From assembly GCA_944325665.1 (NCBI GenBank), contig CALVAY010000007.1:26633-90632 (forward strand): 64,000 nt of DNA. Direction: 5' to 3'. The DNA comes from Candidatus Gastranaerophilales bacterium (GTDB lineage: Bacteria; Cyanobacteriota; Vampirovibrionia; Gastranaerophilales; Gastranaerophilaceae). Shown in pieces: positions 34,512 to 43,372 of the stretch. Below the pieces are notes generated by a model. It was not told where the DNA came from, ran no database searches, and was given only the letters and a program-made list of their open reading frames with translations. The translations under genes and the position numbers were made by a program. The stretch's first letter is position 1. Each line of letters begins with the position of its first letter.

Positions 34512-37500
34512 ATGGCGGAGAATTTAGAAATCAGGATAGAGCAACTTACAGAAGTGGTCAAAAATCTTTATTCAAGGCCTGCACTCTCTCAAAGTGAAAT
34601 TAATAACCTTATGACAAGTCTTGCTCAAAAGTTTGAAAATTCAAACGATGCAAACATTCAAAAACTTTTAAACATAATTGTTAACGAAACTAAAAAGACC
34701 CTTGAAGATAAGCACCACGAAATTTCTCAACAACTTTGGAATTTTGAAAATCTTGTTAAACAAAGTGCAAAAGATTCTCAAAATTACCAAATATCAAATG
34801 ATGTAGGGAAAATTTTAAACGAAGTAAGCTCAATGTTTCAAAAATTGAGCAATCAGGAAATTGCCATACAAAAACTTTCTTCAAGCTTTAATTCAAATAA
34901 AACAACAAATTTCGCAAACGAAATTATTAAATTAAGCACTGATTTCACCAACTTTAGCCGTGGTTTTGAAAATATCACAAATACTCTTAACAAAAATTTT
35001 GCGGATTTTCTTAACCAAATTAAGGCATATAACACAAAAGAAGAAGTTTCAAACATTCAAGACGAGCTTGATACAATAAACGGAAACGTAAACTCAATCA
35101 TTTCCGCTCTTGCAATCATTGATCATAAATATCAAGACTTAACAGGGCTTGTAGATGCTTTTTCACAAAAAGAAAGTGCTTTTAAAGAAAGTATAGGCGA
35201 AATTAAAAACCTAAAAGACACCTTTAACAGATTCAACCAAGAAATTTCAAAAACCTCAACAAAGGATGAAATTAACGAAATAGCCGAGAAAATATACTCT
35301 CTTAGCGAACAGGCTAAAGGTGCTAAGGAAGATATAAACCAAAATTCTAACCAAAATACTCAAAAAACTCTTGATGCCATAAGTAATGTTGAAGAAAAAG
35401 TTAATCAAAACGCCAAAATAGAAAACATTAATAACCTTAAAAATGAGCTTAGAGAAAGTACCGCAAGATTAAGCGAGCAGAATGAAGCAAATAAAAAAGA
35501 ACTTATCTCAAAAATTCAAGAGAACATGACTCAATTAAAAACTTTAATTGATGACAGCATTAAAGATGAAGTTTTTGAGCATACGAACGGATTGAGCGAA
35601 GGAATTAACTACATTAACACTCAAGTGAACAAATTATCCGAAACAATCGGCGCAGATTTTTCTGATAAATCACAAAAAGTTAATCAAAACATTGAAGCTC
35701 TTAAAAATCAACTGGAACAAATTAAGTCCGATATAAGCACTTTACCCAAAAACGAAACTTTATCTCAAATTAAAAATATTGAAAACTCAATCAACGCAAT
35801 AACAAAGCAGTCTTTCCAAGATGCAATTAACCTTATAAATGCTAAATTTTCAGATGTTGACAGAATTATAAGCGAAAAAGATTTTAATACCGCACAAAGC
35901 TTAAACAACGCCGTTGAAGGCTTAAAAAGCGAGATAAAAAATTCTTCACAAAATTTATACACATACAAAAACGAAATTTCAACAACCCTAAATGATAATT
36001 TGAGCAGACTTCAAGAACCTATTCAAAAGACTTTACAGGAGCTTGAAGAGGCTAAATTTGAAGAAAAACTGAATGAAATTAAAGAAAATATAAACGGAAC
36101 AAACCAAGAACTTTTAACTTCATTTGAACAAATTAAAAAAGAGCTTCAAGATATTTGCCAAAGCACAGGTGCAGAGGCTATTGTAAGCTTTAAAGAATTT
36201 ATTCCCGAAATTTCTGAAAGATTGGACGAATTTAAAAACAATCTTGTAATTGAAAACATAAAGAGTTTTGAAGAGCTCAAAGAAAGTTTTATTGAAATAA
36301 CAGACACAATTAACGAAAGTCTTCTGAACACTACCGTAAAGGTTCAAGAGGAGCTAAAAACTTCATACCAAGAGTCTTTAGGCGAAATAAAATTAGATTT
36401 ACAGACCCTTTCAAATCACTTAATTGAAAGTGTCGAAAATGTAAATTCAAATATTTCCGGTGAATTTGAAAATTATTCAAATGCTTTAGAAGAATTTTTA
36501 AACAGAATTGATAATTATGAAAACTCTTTTGCAAACAAGGTTTCAAGCATCGAGGCAAGCATTGCTTCGGCAAGTGAAAATTCTTTTAATAAAATTTCGG
36601 ATGTAATAAGGCAAAACGGAATTGACCTGCAAGAGAGCATCAGTAAAGTCAAAACTGACATTTTAGAAGGTATTTTGGGCAACACTCAAAATAATAAATC
36701 TGACTTTGCAATTATAGAAGAAAAAATCAACAAAGTTCTTGCAACGCAAATTAAAAACGATTCTGAAAATACGGAAAATGCAATTTTTGAAGTTGTTAGC
36801 AGCATTTTAGAGAAAATCGAACATGCCAGCCAACAGCAAATTCACAACGCAAAAGAACTTCTTGAAGAAATTCAAAATAACGACAATGAAATTTCGCTTA
36901 AAGTTGACGCACTTGGTGAAAAACTGGACAGCGTAAGCATTGCCCAACAAGAAGTACCGCAAGATAAAAAAGAACCGCAAGATGTCAGCGAATATTTGAC
37001 AAAAATTGATGAATATCTTGCAAATGTTGAATATCTTAAAAACAATTTAAGCGAAGATTTAAAAGAATGCATTCAAAACCAAATCGGCGATTTGGAAGAT
37101 AAGTTTGAAAACGTACTTTCAGACGCTTCAGATAATATTGAAAAAATTAATACGAATATAGCAAAAATCGCTTCACCTAACGAAGAAACAAACTACACAT
37201 ACTCAATGCAGGACATCGAATCTGACATTGCAAAATTAAGATTGATAATTGAGAAAAACTTTAGAGGCGAAAACTACAAAGAATTTATCAACAGATTAAT
37301 CGAAATTAAAAACATAAATATTGAAAACAACAGAATAAACCGTTCGCTTGAAGGGCAGATGGTTCGCCTTAATACTTGGCTTAAAGGCGCTACTCAAAAG
37401 CTTGGTGTTTTAGCCCAACAGGTTGAAAACGCTGAGAGAATGAGTGTTGAAGAAATTAAAACACGTCTTGTTCACTCTGAAAAAACAGCCACAGCGCCCA

Positions 37501-37736
37501 TAAGAGACGATGGCACCGGAAGAAAACAACTTGCTTATCTTCATGAATTAAATGAAAAATTAAACGCACTTATGCAAAAGCAAAATGGTGAGTTTGACCC
37601 TGCCAACTTTATTGATGTTGCATATGAAAATATGAAACAGACAAAAAATATTGCAAAAAGAATGGATAATCTTGAAGATAAAATTGACAGAATTCAAAAC
37701 TACATGGAAAAAATTGTTGCCTACATTGATGAATAG
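34512..37736 (+). CDS. giant coiled-coil protein of unknown function, 1074 aa
   Basis: Almost entirely heptad-patterned helix, rich in Asn, Glu, Lys, Ile and Ser, with no membrane segment, signal peptide or enzyme motif. Repeated blocks such as KISDVIRQNGIDLQ and EELKTSYQESLGEIK suggest a long rod or tether. A more ordered C-terminus (from about residue 930, FRGENYKEFINRLIEIKN) with Arg and aromatic residues could be the anchoring or binding end. It is convergent with, and overlaps by 16 bases, the mnmC-like gene. A cytoskeletal, chemoreceptor-like or cell-division scaffold role are possibilities without evidence. Confidence 0.75.
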   Translation: MAENLEIRIEQLTEVVKNLYSRPALSQSEINNLMTSLAQKFENSNDANIQKLLNIIVNETKKTLEDKHHEISQQLWNFENLVKQSAKDSQNYQISNDVGKILNEVSSMFQKLSNQEIAIQKLSSSFNSNKTTNFANEIIKLSTDFTNFSRGFENITNTLNKNFADFLNQIKAYNTKEEVSNIQDELDTINGNVNSIISALAIIDHKYQDLTGLVDAFSQKESAFKESIGEIKNLKDTFNRFNQEISKTSTKDEINEIAEKIYSLSEQAKGAKEDINQNSNQNTQKTLDAISNVEEKVNQNAKIENINNLKNELRESTARLSEQNEANKKELISKIQENMTQLKTLIDDSIKDEVFEHTNGLSEGINYINTQVNKLSETIGADFSDKSQKVNQNIEALKNQLEQIKSDISTLPKNETLSQIKNIENSINAITKQSFQDAINLINAKFSDVDRIISEKDFNTAQSLNNAVEGLKSEIKNSSQNLYTYKNEISTTLNDNLSRLQEPIQKTLQELEEAKFEEKLNEIKENINGTNQELLTSFEQIKKELQDICQSTGAEAIVSFKEFIPEISERLDEFKNNLVIENIKSFEELKESFIEITDTINESLLNTTVKVQEELKTSYQESLGEIKLDLQTLSNHLIESVENVNSNISGEFENYSNALEEFLNRIDNYENSFANKVSSIEASIASASENSFNKISDVIRQNGIDLQESISKVKTDILEGILGNTQNNKSDFAIIEEKINKVLATQIKNDSENTENAIFEVVSSILEKIEHASQQQIHNAKELLEEIQNNDNEISLKVDALGEKLDSVSIAQQEVPQDKKEPQDVSEYLTKIDEYLANVEYLKNNLSEDLKECIQNQIGDLEDKFENVLSDASDNIEKINTNIAKIASPNEETNYTYSMQDIESDIAKLRLIIEKNFRGENYKEFINRLIEIKNINIENNRINRSLEGQMVRLNTWLKGATQKLGVLAQQVENAERMSVEEIKTRLVHSEKTATAPIRDDGTGRKQLAYLHELNEKLNALMQKQNGEFDPANFIDVAYENMKQTKNIAKRMDNLEDKIDRIQNYMEKIVAYIDE

Positions 37737-38551
37737 TTTTTATTTTGTCTAATGTACGCGCTTGCTCCGATTAACTTTGAATTTTTAAATTCTGTTTCTC
37801 TAAGTTCAAAGATTTCACTTGCGCTGTGGTTTAAACCCTTGTCCCTGTAAGGTATTCCTGCTTTTGTATTCATAAGCCCGATTTCATATTCATCAAGCGG
37901 GTTTAAAATTAAACTCTCATCCAAAGAAGCCACAGTTACATAAGAATGATTTTTATCATCTAAAAATTTGCCCAATTTAAAACCGGCTAAATCCATTGCC
38001 TTTCTTACACTTTGAGCCGAGCAGTAAGTGGTTAGAATTGAATCTTTTTTCATAAGCCTTTTTAATTCACAAAAAAACTCCACACTCCAAAGGGTAGGAA
38101 GCTTATTTGGGGCAAAAGCGTCTAAAAAAATAACATCGTAAGGCTCGGCTAAACTTTTTACGACTTTTCTTGCATCCTCAATAAAAAAATTAATTTTCGA
38201 GTTGCCCAAAGTCCTTTTGCCTGCCAAAAATTCATTAATTTTTGGCTCAATAAAGTCAATTTGCGGGGAAATTTCGACTAATTCCTTGTCCCACTCAATT
38301 GCGTCAATATAAATATCGCAATTTTCCCAAAAACAAAGTGCATTTTTAGAATTATACCCTATCCCGTAACATATATCCAAAAGCCTTATGCTGTTTGAAC
38401 TTTTCGTTCTTTGTTCAAAATTACTCGGGATGATAAATTTTTCTATACTTTCTTTTTGCGCCCCGTCTTTTGAGTGGTAAATTTCGTCCAATTCCTCGTT
38501 ATACAAGCCTATTGAGCCATCATTTGTAATAAATTTTTTTGCGTTTTTCAT
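37721..38551 (-). CDS. MnmC-like tRNA-modifying methyltransferase (stand-alone methyltransferase domain)
   Basis: 276 residues. LDICYGIGYNSKNAL is the SAM-binding motif I, followed by FIEDARKVVKSL. IFLDAFAPNKLPTLWSVEFF matches the MnmC methyltransferase motif DAFAPxKNPxxW. The tail GIPYRDKGLNHSASEIFELRE is typical of the DUF752 form without the FAD domain. Expected to methylate nm5U to mnm5U at tRNA wobble position 34. The ATG at 38551 follows TATAAT by exactly six bases, so leaderless; the longer TTG start lies inside the promoter. Its 3' end overlaps the coiled-coil gene by 16 bases. Confidence 0.85.
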   Translation of the reverse strand: MKNAKKFITNDGSIGLYNEELDEIYHSKDGAQKESIEKFIIPSNFEQRTKSSNSIRLLDICYGIGYNSKNALCFWENCDIYIDAIEWDKELVEISPQIDFIEPKINEFLAGKRTLGNSKINFFIEDARKVVKSLAEPYDVIFLDAFAPNKLPTLWSVEFFCELKRLMKKDSILTTYCSAQSVRKAMDLAGFKLGKFLDDKNHSYVTVASLDESLILNPLDEYEIGLMNTKAGIPYRDKGLNHSASEIFELRETEFKNSKLIGASAYIRQNKNYSSM

Positions 38552-38564
38552 ACGAATATTATAC

Positions 38565-38588
38565 AAAAAAAGGGAGCTTATTGCTCCC
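38565..38588 (-). terminator. terminator of the OadG-NhaD operon
   Basis: GGGAGC/GCTCCC six-base stem with an AATAA loop (38572-38577, 38583-38588) followed by seven T on the minus strand. It ends the transcript carrying the transporter and the 33-residue peptide, and is followed at once by the mnmC-like promoter. Confidence 0.85.
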
Positions 38589-38611
38589 GAACGATATTAT
38601 GAATAACTAAA

Positions 38612-38713
38612 TTAATTTAAAAGATGCGACAAAACAGCCATAAACACCACCATTAAGATGAACATTACTAAGCCGATTAATACATCTTTATTATTATGTT
38701 TGAATTTTTCCAT
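38612..38713 (-). CDS. 33-residue single-helix membrane peptide
   Basis: ATG at 38713 opens a 33-codon frame ending TAA at 38612. A charged head (EKFKHNNKD) is followed by a membrane helix (VLIGLVMFILMVVFMAVLSHLL). AAAGG lies about ten bases upstream. It sits 15 bases after the transporter stop and before the shared terminator, the usual place of small transporter-associated subunits such as KdpF. Composition and position make it a credible gene too short for normal callers. Confidence 0.65.
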   Translation of the reverse strand: MEKFKHNNKDVLIGLVMFILMVVFMAVLSHLLN

Positions 38714-38728
38714 TAAATTAAAGCCTTT

Positions 38729-40054
38729 CTATCTTAAAAATCTAAGGTAGATATAAACTGTACTTAAAAGCAGTGAAGTTGTTACGCACAAAACACCGTA
38801 TTTCATAAAGTACAAAAATCCAATCGGGTAGCCTTTGTTTGCAGCGTTTTCAGAAACATAAACGTTTGCCGCAGCACCGATTATGGTTAAGTTTCCGCCT
38901 AAGCATGCGCCTAAAGATAAGCACCACCAAATCGGATAAGCATATTGAGCGCCCAATTCTCTTTGAATTTCGACAATCAAAGGTGCCATTGTAGCAGTGT
39001 AAGGAATGTTGTCGATTACACCGGATAAAATTCCCGAAATCCAAAGCACAAAGCCGCATGTCATAGCTTGAGAACCGTCTGTTACGTCAATCAGCCATTG
39101 TGCCATAAGTTTGATGCCGCCTGAAGCCTCTAGTGCACCGATTATGACAAATAAACCGATGAAGAAGAAAATTGTGTTCCATTCAACATCTTTTAAAATT
39201 TCATGCGGTTTTTCGAAAAGTAAAAGTATGCTTGCTCCAAGCATAGCTACAACACTTGTTTCCAAGTGAATTTTGTCATGAAGCACAAAGCCCAAAATTA
39301 CAAGAAACAGAACAGTCAAGCTTCTTATTAACAAAGGAATATCTTCAATTGTTTTTGAATTGTCAATTTGAGCTACTTGTGCCATTTTTTCTTCAGTTGT
39401 TACAAGGTGCTTTTTAAACAATAAGTACATAACAAAAAGTACCGCAACTAAAATTATTGCAACAATTAAAGTCAGTTCATTAATAAAGTCCATAAAGCTA
39501 AAGCCCGCCGCTGAACCTATTATAATGTTTGGCGGATCACCGATTAGGGTAGCTGTTCCACCGATGTTTGATGAGAAAATTTCCACAATCAAGTAAGGAA
39601 TAGGGTTTATGTCCATTTTTTTTGCAATTGCAAAAGTTACGGGCAAAATTAAAATTACTGTTGTAACGTTGTCTAAAAGCGCACTTACAGCTGCGGTAAA
39701 AATACCTAACGCAAATAAAATTTTAACGGGATGACCTTTGCAAAATTTCAAAAGCTCATTTGCTATCCAAGTAAAAACACCGCTCCTTGTAGTGATTGCA
39801 ACGATTATCATCATTGAAACAAGCAAAAAGATTACGTTAAAGTCCACAAAGTTAATGAAATAGTGCGGATTTATTGCCCCGTCAAGCATTTTTGTCTGGC
39901 TTACAAGACCTAAAATAATTGCAATTGTTGCACCGATTAGCGCAATCGTTACTTTAGGAATTTTTTCAAGGGCTATAAAAATATATGCCAAAATTAGCAA
40001 AGTGGCACTCAAAATAACGGCATGAGATGCCACAAAGGTATGTAAAAATTCCAT
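38729..40054 (-). CDS. ArsB/NhaD-family ion transporter
   Basis: 441 residues with about eleven membrane helices (ion transporter superfamily). Two inverted halves carry the re-entrant signatures SALLDNVTTVILILPV / SSNIGGTATLIGDPPNIII and SGVIDNIPYTATMAPLI / LGACLGGNLTIIGAAANV. This is the NhaD or ArsB/P-protein layout rather than a citrate carrier. Substrate could be sodium/proton or arsenite; no arsenic genes are near, while an OadG-like sodium-pump subunit is, so sodium is my inference. GGGGG lies before the ATG and the next gene starts 4 bases upstream. Confidence 0.85.
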   Translation of the reverse strand: MEFLHTFVASHAVILSATLLILAYIFIALEKIPKVTIALIGATIAIILGLVSQTKMLDGAINPHYFINFVDFNVIFLLVSMMIIVAITTRSGVFTWIANELLKFCKGHPVKILFALGIFTAAVSALLDNVTTVILILPVTFAIAKKMDINPIPYLIVEIFSSNIGGTATLIGDPPNIIIGSAAGFSFMDFINELTLIVAIILVAVLFVMYLLFKKHLVTTEEKMAQVAQIDNSKTIEDIPLLIRSLTVLFLVILGFVLHDKIHLETSVVAMLGASILLLFEKPHEILKDVEWNTIFFFIGLFVIIGALEASGGIKLMAQWLIDVTDGSQAMTCGFVLWISGILSGVIDNIPYTATMAPLIVEIQRELGAQYAYPIWWCLSLGACLGGNLTIIGAAANVYVSENAANKGYPIGFLYFMKYGVLCVTTSLLLSTVYIYLRFLR

Positions 40055-40058
40055 TTAC

Positions 40059-40307
40059 TTACCCCCTTTGCCTGTTTAGGATTGAAGCAATCGCAACTGC
40101 AACAAGTTCTTCTTCGCCGACAGAAGCTTTTTTCTTTTGAGGTTGAACTTCTTTTTGTACGGGCGGGAATTTTTCGTTTAAGTAATTAACTATACATGTT
40201 GTAATGTTCATCGCATAAACCATGATTGTTAAAAAAACGAATACAACGAACATACCCACAAGAGTGATAATTACCCCGTCAGTTAGGGCAGACATAATAT
40301 TTTCCAT
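40059..40307 (-). CDS. OadG-like small membrane subunit
   Basis: 82 residues with one N-terminal membrane helix (VIITLVGMFVVFVFLTIMVYAM), a charged Pro-rich linker with PPVQKEVQPQKKK and a short conserved end (EELVAVAIASIL). These are marks of the gamma subunit of sodium-pumping oxaloacetate or methylmalonyl-CoA decarboxylases. The alpha and beta subunits are absent here. It has a full AAAGGAG site and precedes the NhaD-like transporter by 4 bases. It may assemble with subunits elsewhere or serve the transporter. Confidence 0.75.
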   Translation of the reverse strand: MENIMSALTDGVIITLVGMFVVFVFLTIMVYAMNITTCIVNYLNEKFPPVQKEVQPQKKKASVGEEELVAVAIASILNRQRG

Positions 40308-40354
40308 TATTATTCTCCTTTATTTAACTAAACTAAAAATGTTAAATAAAGGTT

Positions 40355-40726
40355 TTAAGGGGCTCTTCGATTAATTTCCGTTTGATAGGCAATAAAGGTA
40401 TTTTGCTCTTTTAGGTTGGAGTTGTTGTGTATGTATTTTATCAGAGCAAAATATTGAACTGAGAAGAAATTCGGTACATAAGAACTAAAGAAAAAATTAT
40501 TCTGGGTTCTTTGGTTATAAATAAACTTTTGAGAAAGGTTTTGAATAACAAAATGCGAATCATTTGAGGATTTATTCAACATTCCGTTTTTAGTATAATC
40601 AATTAAAATATTTTGAGAATTTTTATAAGTTAAAGGGTGCTCTTCGCTGTTTTGAGCGCAATAGGCACTATATGCAAAAAATTGCACACAAACAAAAAGT
40701 ACCGTTAATAAAATCCTCAAATTCAT
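40355..40726 (-). CDS. small secreted protein of unknown function, 123 aa
   Basis: A clear signal peptide (hydrophobic core about residues 3-19, cleavage after YCA near 24) followed by an Asn/Phe/Tyr-rich exported domain without cysteines except in the signal. No family recognised. It has no good ribosome site. It is on the same strand as the activase upstream (21 bases) and the OadG-like gene downstream (47 bases), so it may be part of either transcript. Confidence 0.6.
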   Translation of the reverse strand: MNLRILLTVLFVCVQFFAYSAYCAQNSEEHPLTYKNSQNILIDYTKNGMLNKSSNDSHFVIQNLSQKFIYNQRTQNNFFFSSYVPNFFSVQYFALIKYIHNNSNLKEQNTFIAYQTEINRRAP

Positions 40727-40747
40727 ACCTAAATTTTATATTAAAAA

Positions 40748-41410
40748 TTATTCTTGTAAAGCAAGACCGTCAACAAGGACAAAACGCCCAAGGGGCAAGA
40801 CTTCACAGTAATTTTTAAGACTTTCGATAAAACAGGGATTTTCGCAAAAACCGCCTGAAATACAGATTTTTTTAGGGTTTTTAGTAAAGTTGTATGCATT
40901 AAATGCAATGCCGTGAATAAATTTTGAAATTGCAACGCTTGGCTCAAGCCCTTTTGAAACATCGTCCATAATTTTCTCTAAGCCAAATATACCACAGGTT
41001 ATGGGGTATTTTTCTTCACTGAATTTTAACTGTTCAACTTTAACATCGTAAAATTTTAGGAGCATTTCAATTGTTGCACCTGTCGCACTTGCACAGCTTG
41101 AATTCCAGTCCATATCGGAAAATTTTGAGTTTTTGTATTTTACCCATTTTATATCTCTTGAACCTAAATCAAGCGCAACAAAATCATCTTCTAAATATTT
41201 TTTTGACCCCAAAGCCAGCGCCACAACCTCATTTTCGTAATTTTTTGCAAATTTATTTGTGGTATGACCCGTAACTTTTATGTAATTATGCTCAAAAGTC
41301 CTTGCAACAGCGGTTTTATGAACACTATAAACCCTTTTGCCGTCAGGTTGAATTTCTAAAATTTTTGACCAGGTTGTACCGGCGTCGATGTAGAATTTTG
41401 AATTTGTCAT
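40748..41410 (-). CDS. HgdC/BadF-type ATP-dependent activase
   Basis: 220-residue ASKHA-fold protein like the activators of 2-hydroxyacyl-CoA dehydratases and benzoyl-CoA reductase. The phosphate motifs are YIDAGTTWSKILEI near residue 7 and ALDLGSRDIKWVKY near 79. Two bridging-cluster cysteines can be aligned: Cys106 in SCASATGATIE (family CAAGTG) and Cys139 in CGIFGLEKIM (family CAVFAESEV). Such proteins inject a low-potential electron into a partner at the cost of ATP. No dehydratase genes are here; the gene is the last of the one-carbon operon and overlaps its unknown neighbour by 4 bases, which is therefore the candidate partner. Confidence 0.7.
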   Translation of the reverse strand: MTNSKFYIDAGTTWSKILEIQPDGKRVYSVHKTAVARTFEHNYIKVTGHTTNKFAKNYENEVVALALGSKKYLEDDFVALDLGSRDIKWVKYKNSKFSDMDWNSSCASATGATIEMLLKFYDVKVEQLKFSEEKYPITCGIFGLEKIMDDVSKGLEPSVAISKFIHGIAFNAYNFTKNPKKICISGGFCENPCFIESLKNYCEVLPLGRFVLVDGLALQE

Positions 41411-42141
41411 CTCAACCTCAAAAAAGCTTCTATTTTTGCATAGGCTGAATTTGTGGGAATGCAGTCTATGTCTATATAAAGACCGTTGTATTTTGCCGCT
41501 AAATATTTAGCCAAAAGAGTTTTCTGGCAAAAAGTTTGAGCAAAAAAGACAGTGGGCAAATCCTCTTGAACAAACATCTCAAGTTCAACATTTGCGGGGT
41601 TTTTCGCCTCAACGCATCTTGTCCAGCCAAAAATGTGGGTATCATTTGGGAATAAATCCAAAATTTTCAAATCATTTGGCGGAACACCCCAAAAACCAAA
41701 GCGGGGCTTGGATTTTTCAAGATGAGAATAGTCTTTGTTTTCAATTATATTCAGCGTTATTTTTTCAATTTTTTCCTTTAAGGGCAAATTGCTTGTACAA
41801 ATCGGCAAATCAGGGAGCGAGCTTAGGGGTTTTGCATCTTCAAAGTAAGAAATTTCAACCTCAAAGCCCTCTTTTTTTAGCATATGCGCAGCAAAAAAAC
41901 CCGCATCGCACTTGTCTTTTCCGACACCTGCCAAAATTTTTATCAGCCTGTCTTTTAAAAAATATGCGTTGTCAAAAATATTTTTTATAATACCGCAATA
42001 AGCGTCAGGAGTGATTTTTGAGCTTTTATAGCCGTAGTTAATGTCTAAATCAATCCAAAGTGCATTTTTATATTCGTCTTTTGCTTTTTGAATTATATCA
42101 GGATGCGGATATCCCCAAAAGCCAATTATATCCTTACACAT
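41407..42141 (-). CDS. unknown protein paired with the activase, 244 aa
   Basis: No family recognised. Two halves begin alike, IIGFWGYPHPDI (about 5-16) and RFGFWGVPPNDL (about 147-158), each followed by a stretch with ID(L/I)D or an aromatic pair, suggesting an internal duplication. Seven scattered cysteines (including KCDAG, ICTS, RCVEA, FCQK, DCIP) could bind a cluster or cofactor. It overlaps gcvPA by 8 bases and the activase by 4, so it is co-made with both. It occupies the place where gcvPB normally follows gcvPA, but is unrelated to it. Confidence 0.65.
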   Translation of the reverse strand: MCKDIIGFWGYPHPDIIQKAKDEYKNALWIDLDINYGYKSSKITPDAYCGIIKNIFDNAYFLKDRLIKILAGVGKDKCDAGFFAAHMLKKEGFEVEISYFEDAKPLSSLPDLPICTSNLPLKEKIEKITLNIIENKDYSHLEKSKPRFGFWGVPPNDLKILDLFPNDTHIFGWTRCVEAKNPANVELEMFVQEDLPTVFFAQTFCQKTLLAKYLAAKYNGLYIDIDCIPTNSAYAKIEAFLRLR

Positions 42142-43372
42142 AGCTTAAATATTTTTCAATTTCATCATCTGTATTAAGTTCGGTTGCCGCACATAAAATT
42201 TTCTTATCATCAAGTTTTATGCCCGCTAAAATTCCTTGTTTTTTCATCCTTGAAATAAAATCGTCGGAATTTTCTTCCCCAAGTTCAAAAACAAATTCGT
42301 TAAAAAAGGTATTGTTTAAAATCTTATAACCCTTGTTTTTTAGCCCCAAAGCAAGCTTATGAGCATTTTTATAAGACATTAAATTAACTTCACGAAAACC
42401 TTTTTCGCCCATTAAACTTAAATACAAATTTGCACAAAGAGCGCAAAGTGCCTGATTAGAGCAAATGTTGCTCGTCGCTTTTTCTCTTCTTATGTGCTGC
42501 TCACGTGCTTGAAGGGTTAAAACATAGGCAGTATTTCCGTCCTTATCAAGGGTTTTACCTGCAATTCTGCCTGCTAACTGCCTTTTATACTCGTCTTTGC
42601 AAGCAATAAAGCCGCCCCAAGCACCGCCAAAGTTTAAGTTTAAGCCCAAAGTTTGAATGTCGCCGACTGTTATATCTACCTTAGGCGGCTCAAAAAGCGC
42701 TAAAGAAGAGGGATTAACAGAGGCAATAATAAGCTCTTTGCCTGTTTTTTTAGGCGGTTGAACAATTTCGCCAAAATAGTTCGGGCTTTGATACAGTTTG
42801 CAAGCCAAATCCTCGTCATTAGAGTCTTTTGCAACTATAAGTTCAATATCTGCCCCATAAAGGTAAGTTTTAATCACCTCAAGATAATTCGGATTAATAT
42901 TTTCATCCACAAAAGCTTTTTGTTTTTTTGTAATTCTGCAAGCCATTAAAATAGCCTCAGCACAAGCACTTGCACCGTCATAAACCGATGCGTTAGAAAC
43001 ATCTTGACCTACAAGATTGCAAATCATACTTTGAAATTCATACATTATCTGCAAAGTACCTTGCGAAATTTCCGCCTGATAAGGCGTGTAGGCAGATAAA
43101 AATTCAAAACGGCTTGAAACATAAGGAATCGCGGAAGGAATAAATTTTTTGTATGCCCCGCCGCCAAGAAAACAAACGTAGTCAGTGTTGTTTTTCTTTG
43201 AAATTTTCTTAAAACGTTTTTGAGCCTCAAGCTCGCTTATAGGCTCATTCAGTTTAAAATCCTGAATTTTTGCAATATTCGGAACAAGGCAAAATAACTC
43301 GTCAAGCGAGCCTATGCCAATGCTTTTGAGCATTTCCAATCTGTCTGAATCACTTAATGCTTCAAAATTCAT
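42134..43372 (-). CDS. gcvPA: glycine dehydrogenase (decarboxylating) subunit 1
   Basis: 412 residues, slightly shorter than the usual 440-450. Alpha subunit of the split P-protein: CFLGGGAYKKFIPSAIPYVSSRFEF and AYTPYQAEISQGTLQIMYEFQSMI near the N-terminus, DGASACAEAILMA, and FGGAWGGFIA are standard. It lacks the PLP Lys, which lies on GcvPB. GcvPB is not next to it nor elsewhere in the window, so the complex needs a partner coded elsewhere. Overlaps gcvH by one base. Confidence 0.93.
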   Translation of the reverse strand: MNFEALSDSDRLEMLKSIGIGSLDELFCLVPNIAKIQDFKLNEPISELEAQKRFKKISKKNNTDYVCFLGGGAYKKFIPSAIPYVSSRFEFLSAYTPYQAEISQGTLQIMYEFQSMICNLVGQDVSNASVYDGASACAEAILMACRITKKQKAFVDENINPNYLEVIKTYLYGADIELIVAKDSNDEDLACKLYQSPNYFGEIVQPPKKTGKELIIASVNPSSLALFEPPKVDITVGDIQTLGLNLNFGGAWGGFIACKDEYKRQLAGRIAGKTLDKDGNTAYVLTLQAREQHIRREKATSNICSNQALCALCANLYLSLMGEKGFREVNLMSYKNAHKLALGLKNKGYKILNNTFFNEFVFELGEENSDDFISRMKKQGILAGIKLDDKKILCAATELNTDDEIEKYLSYV

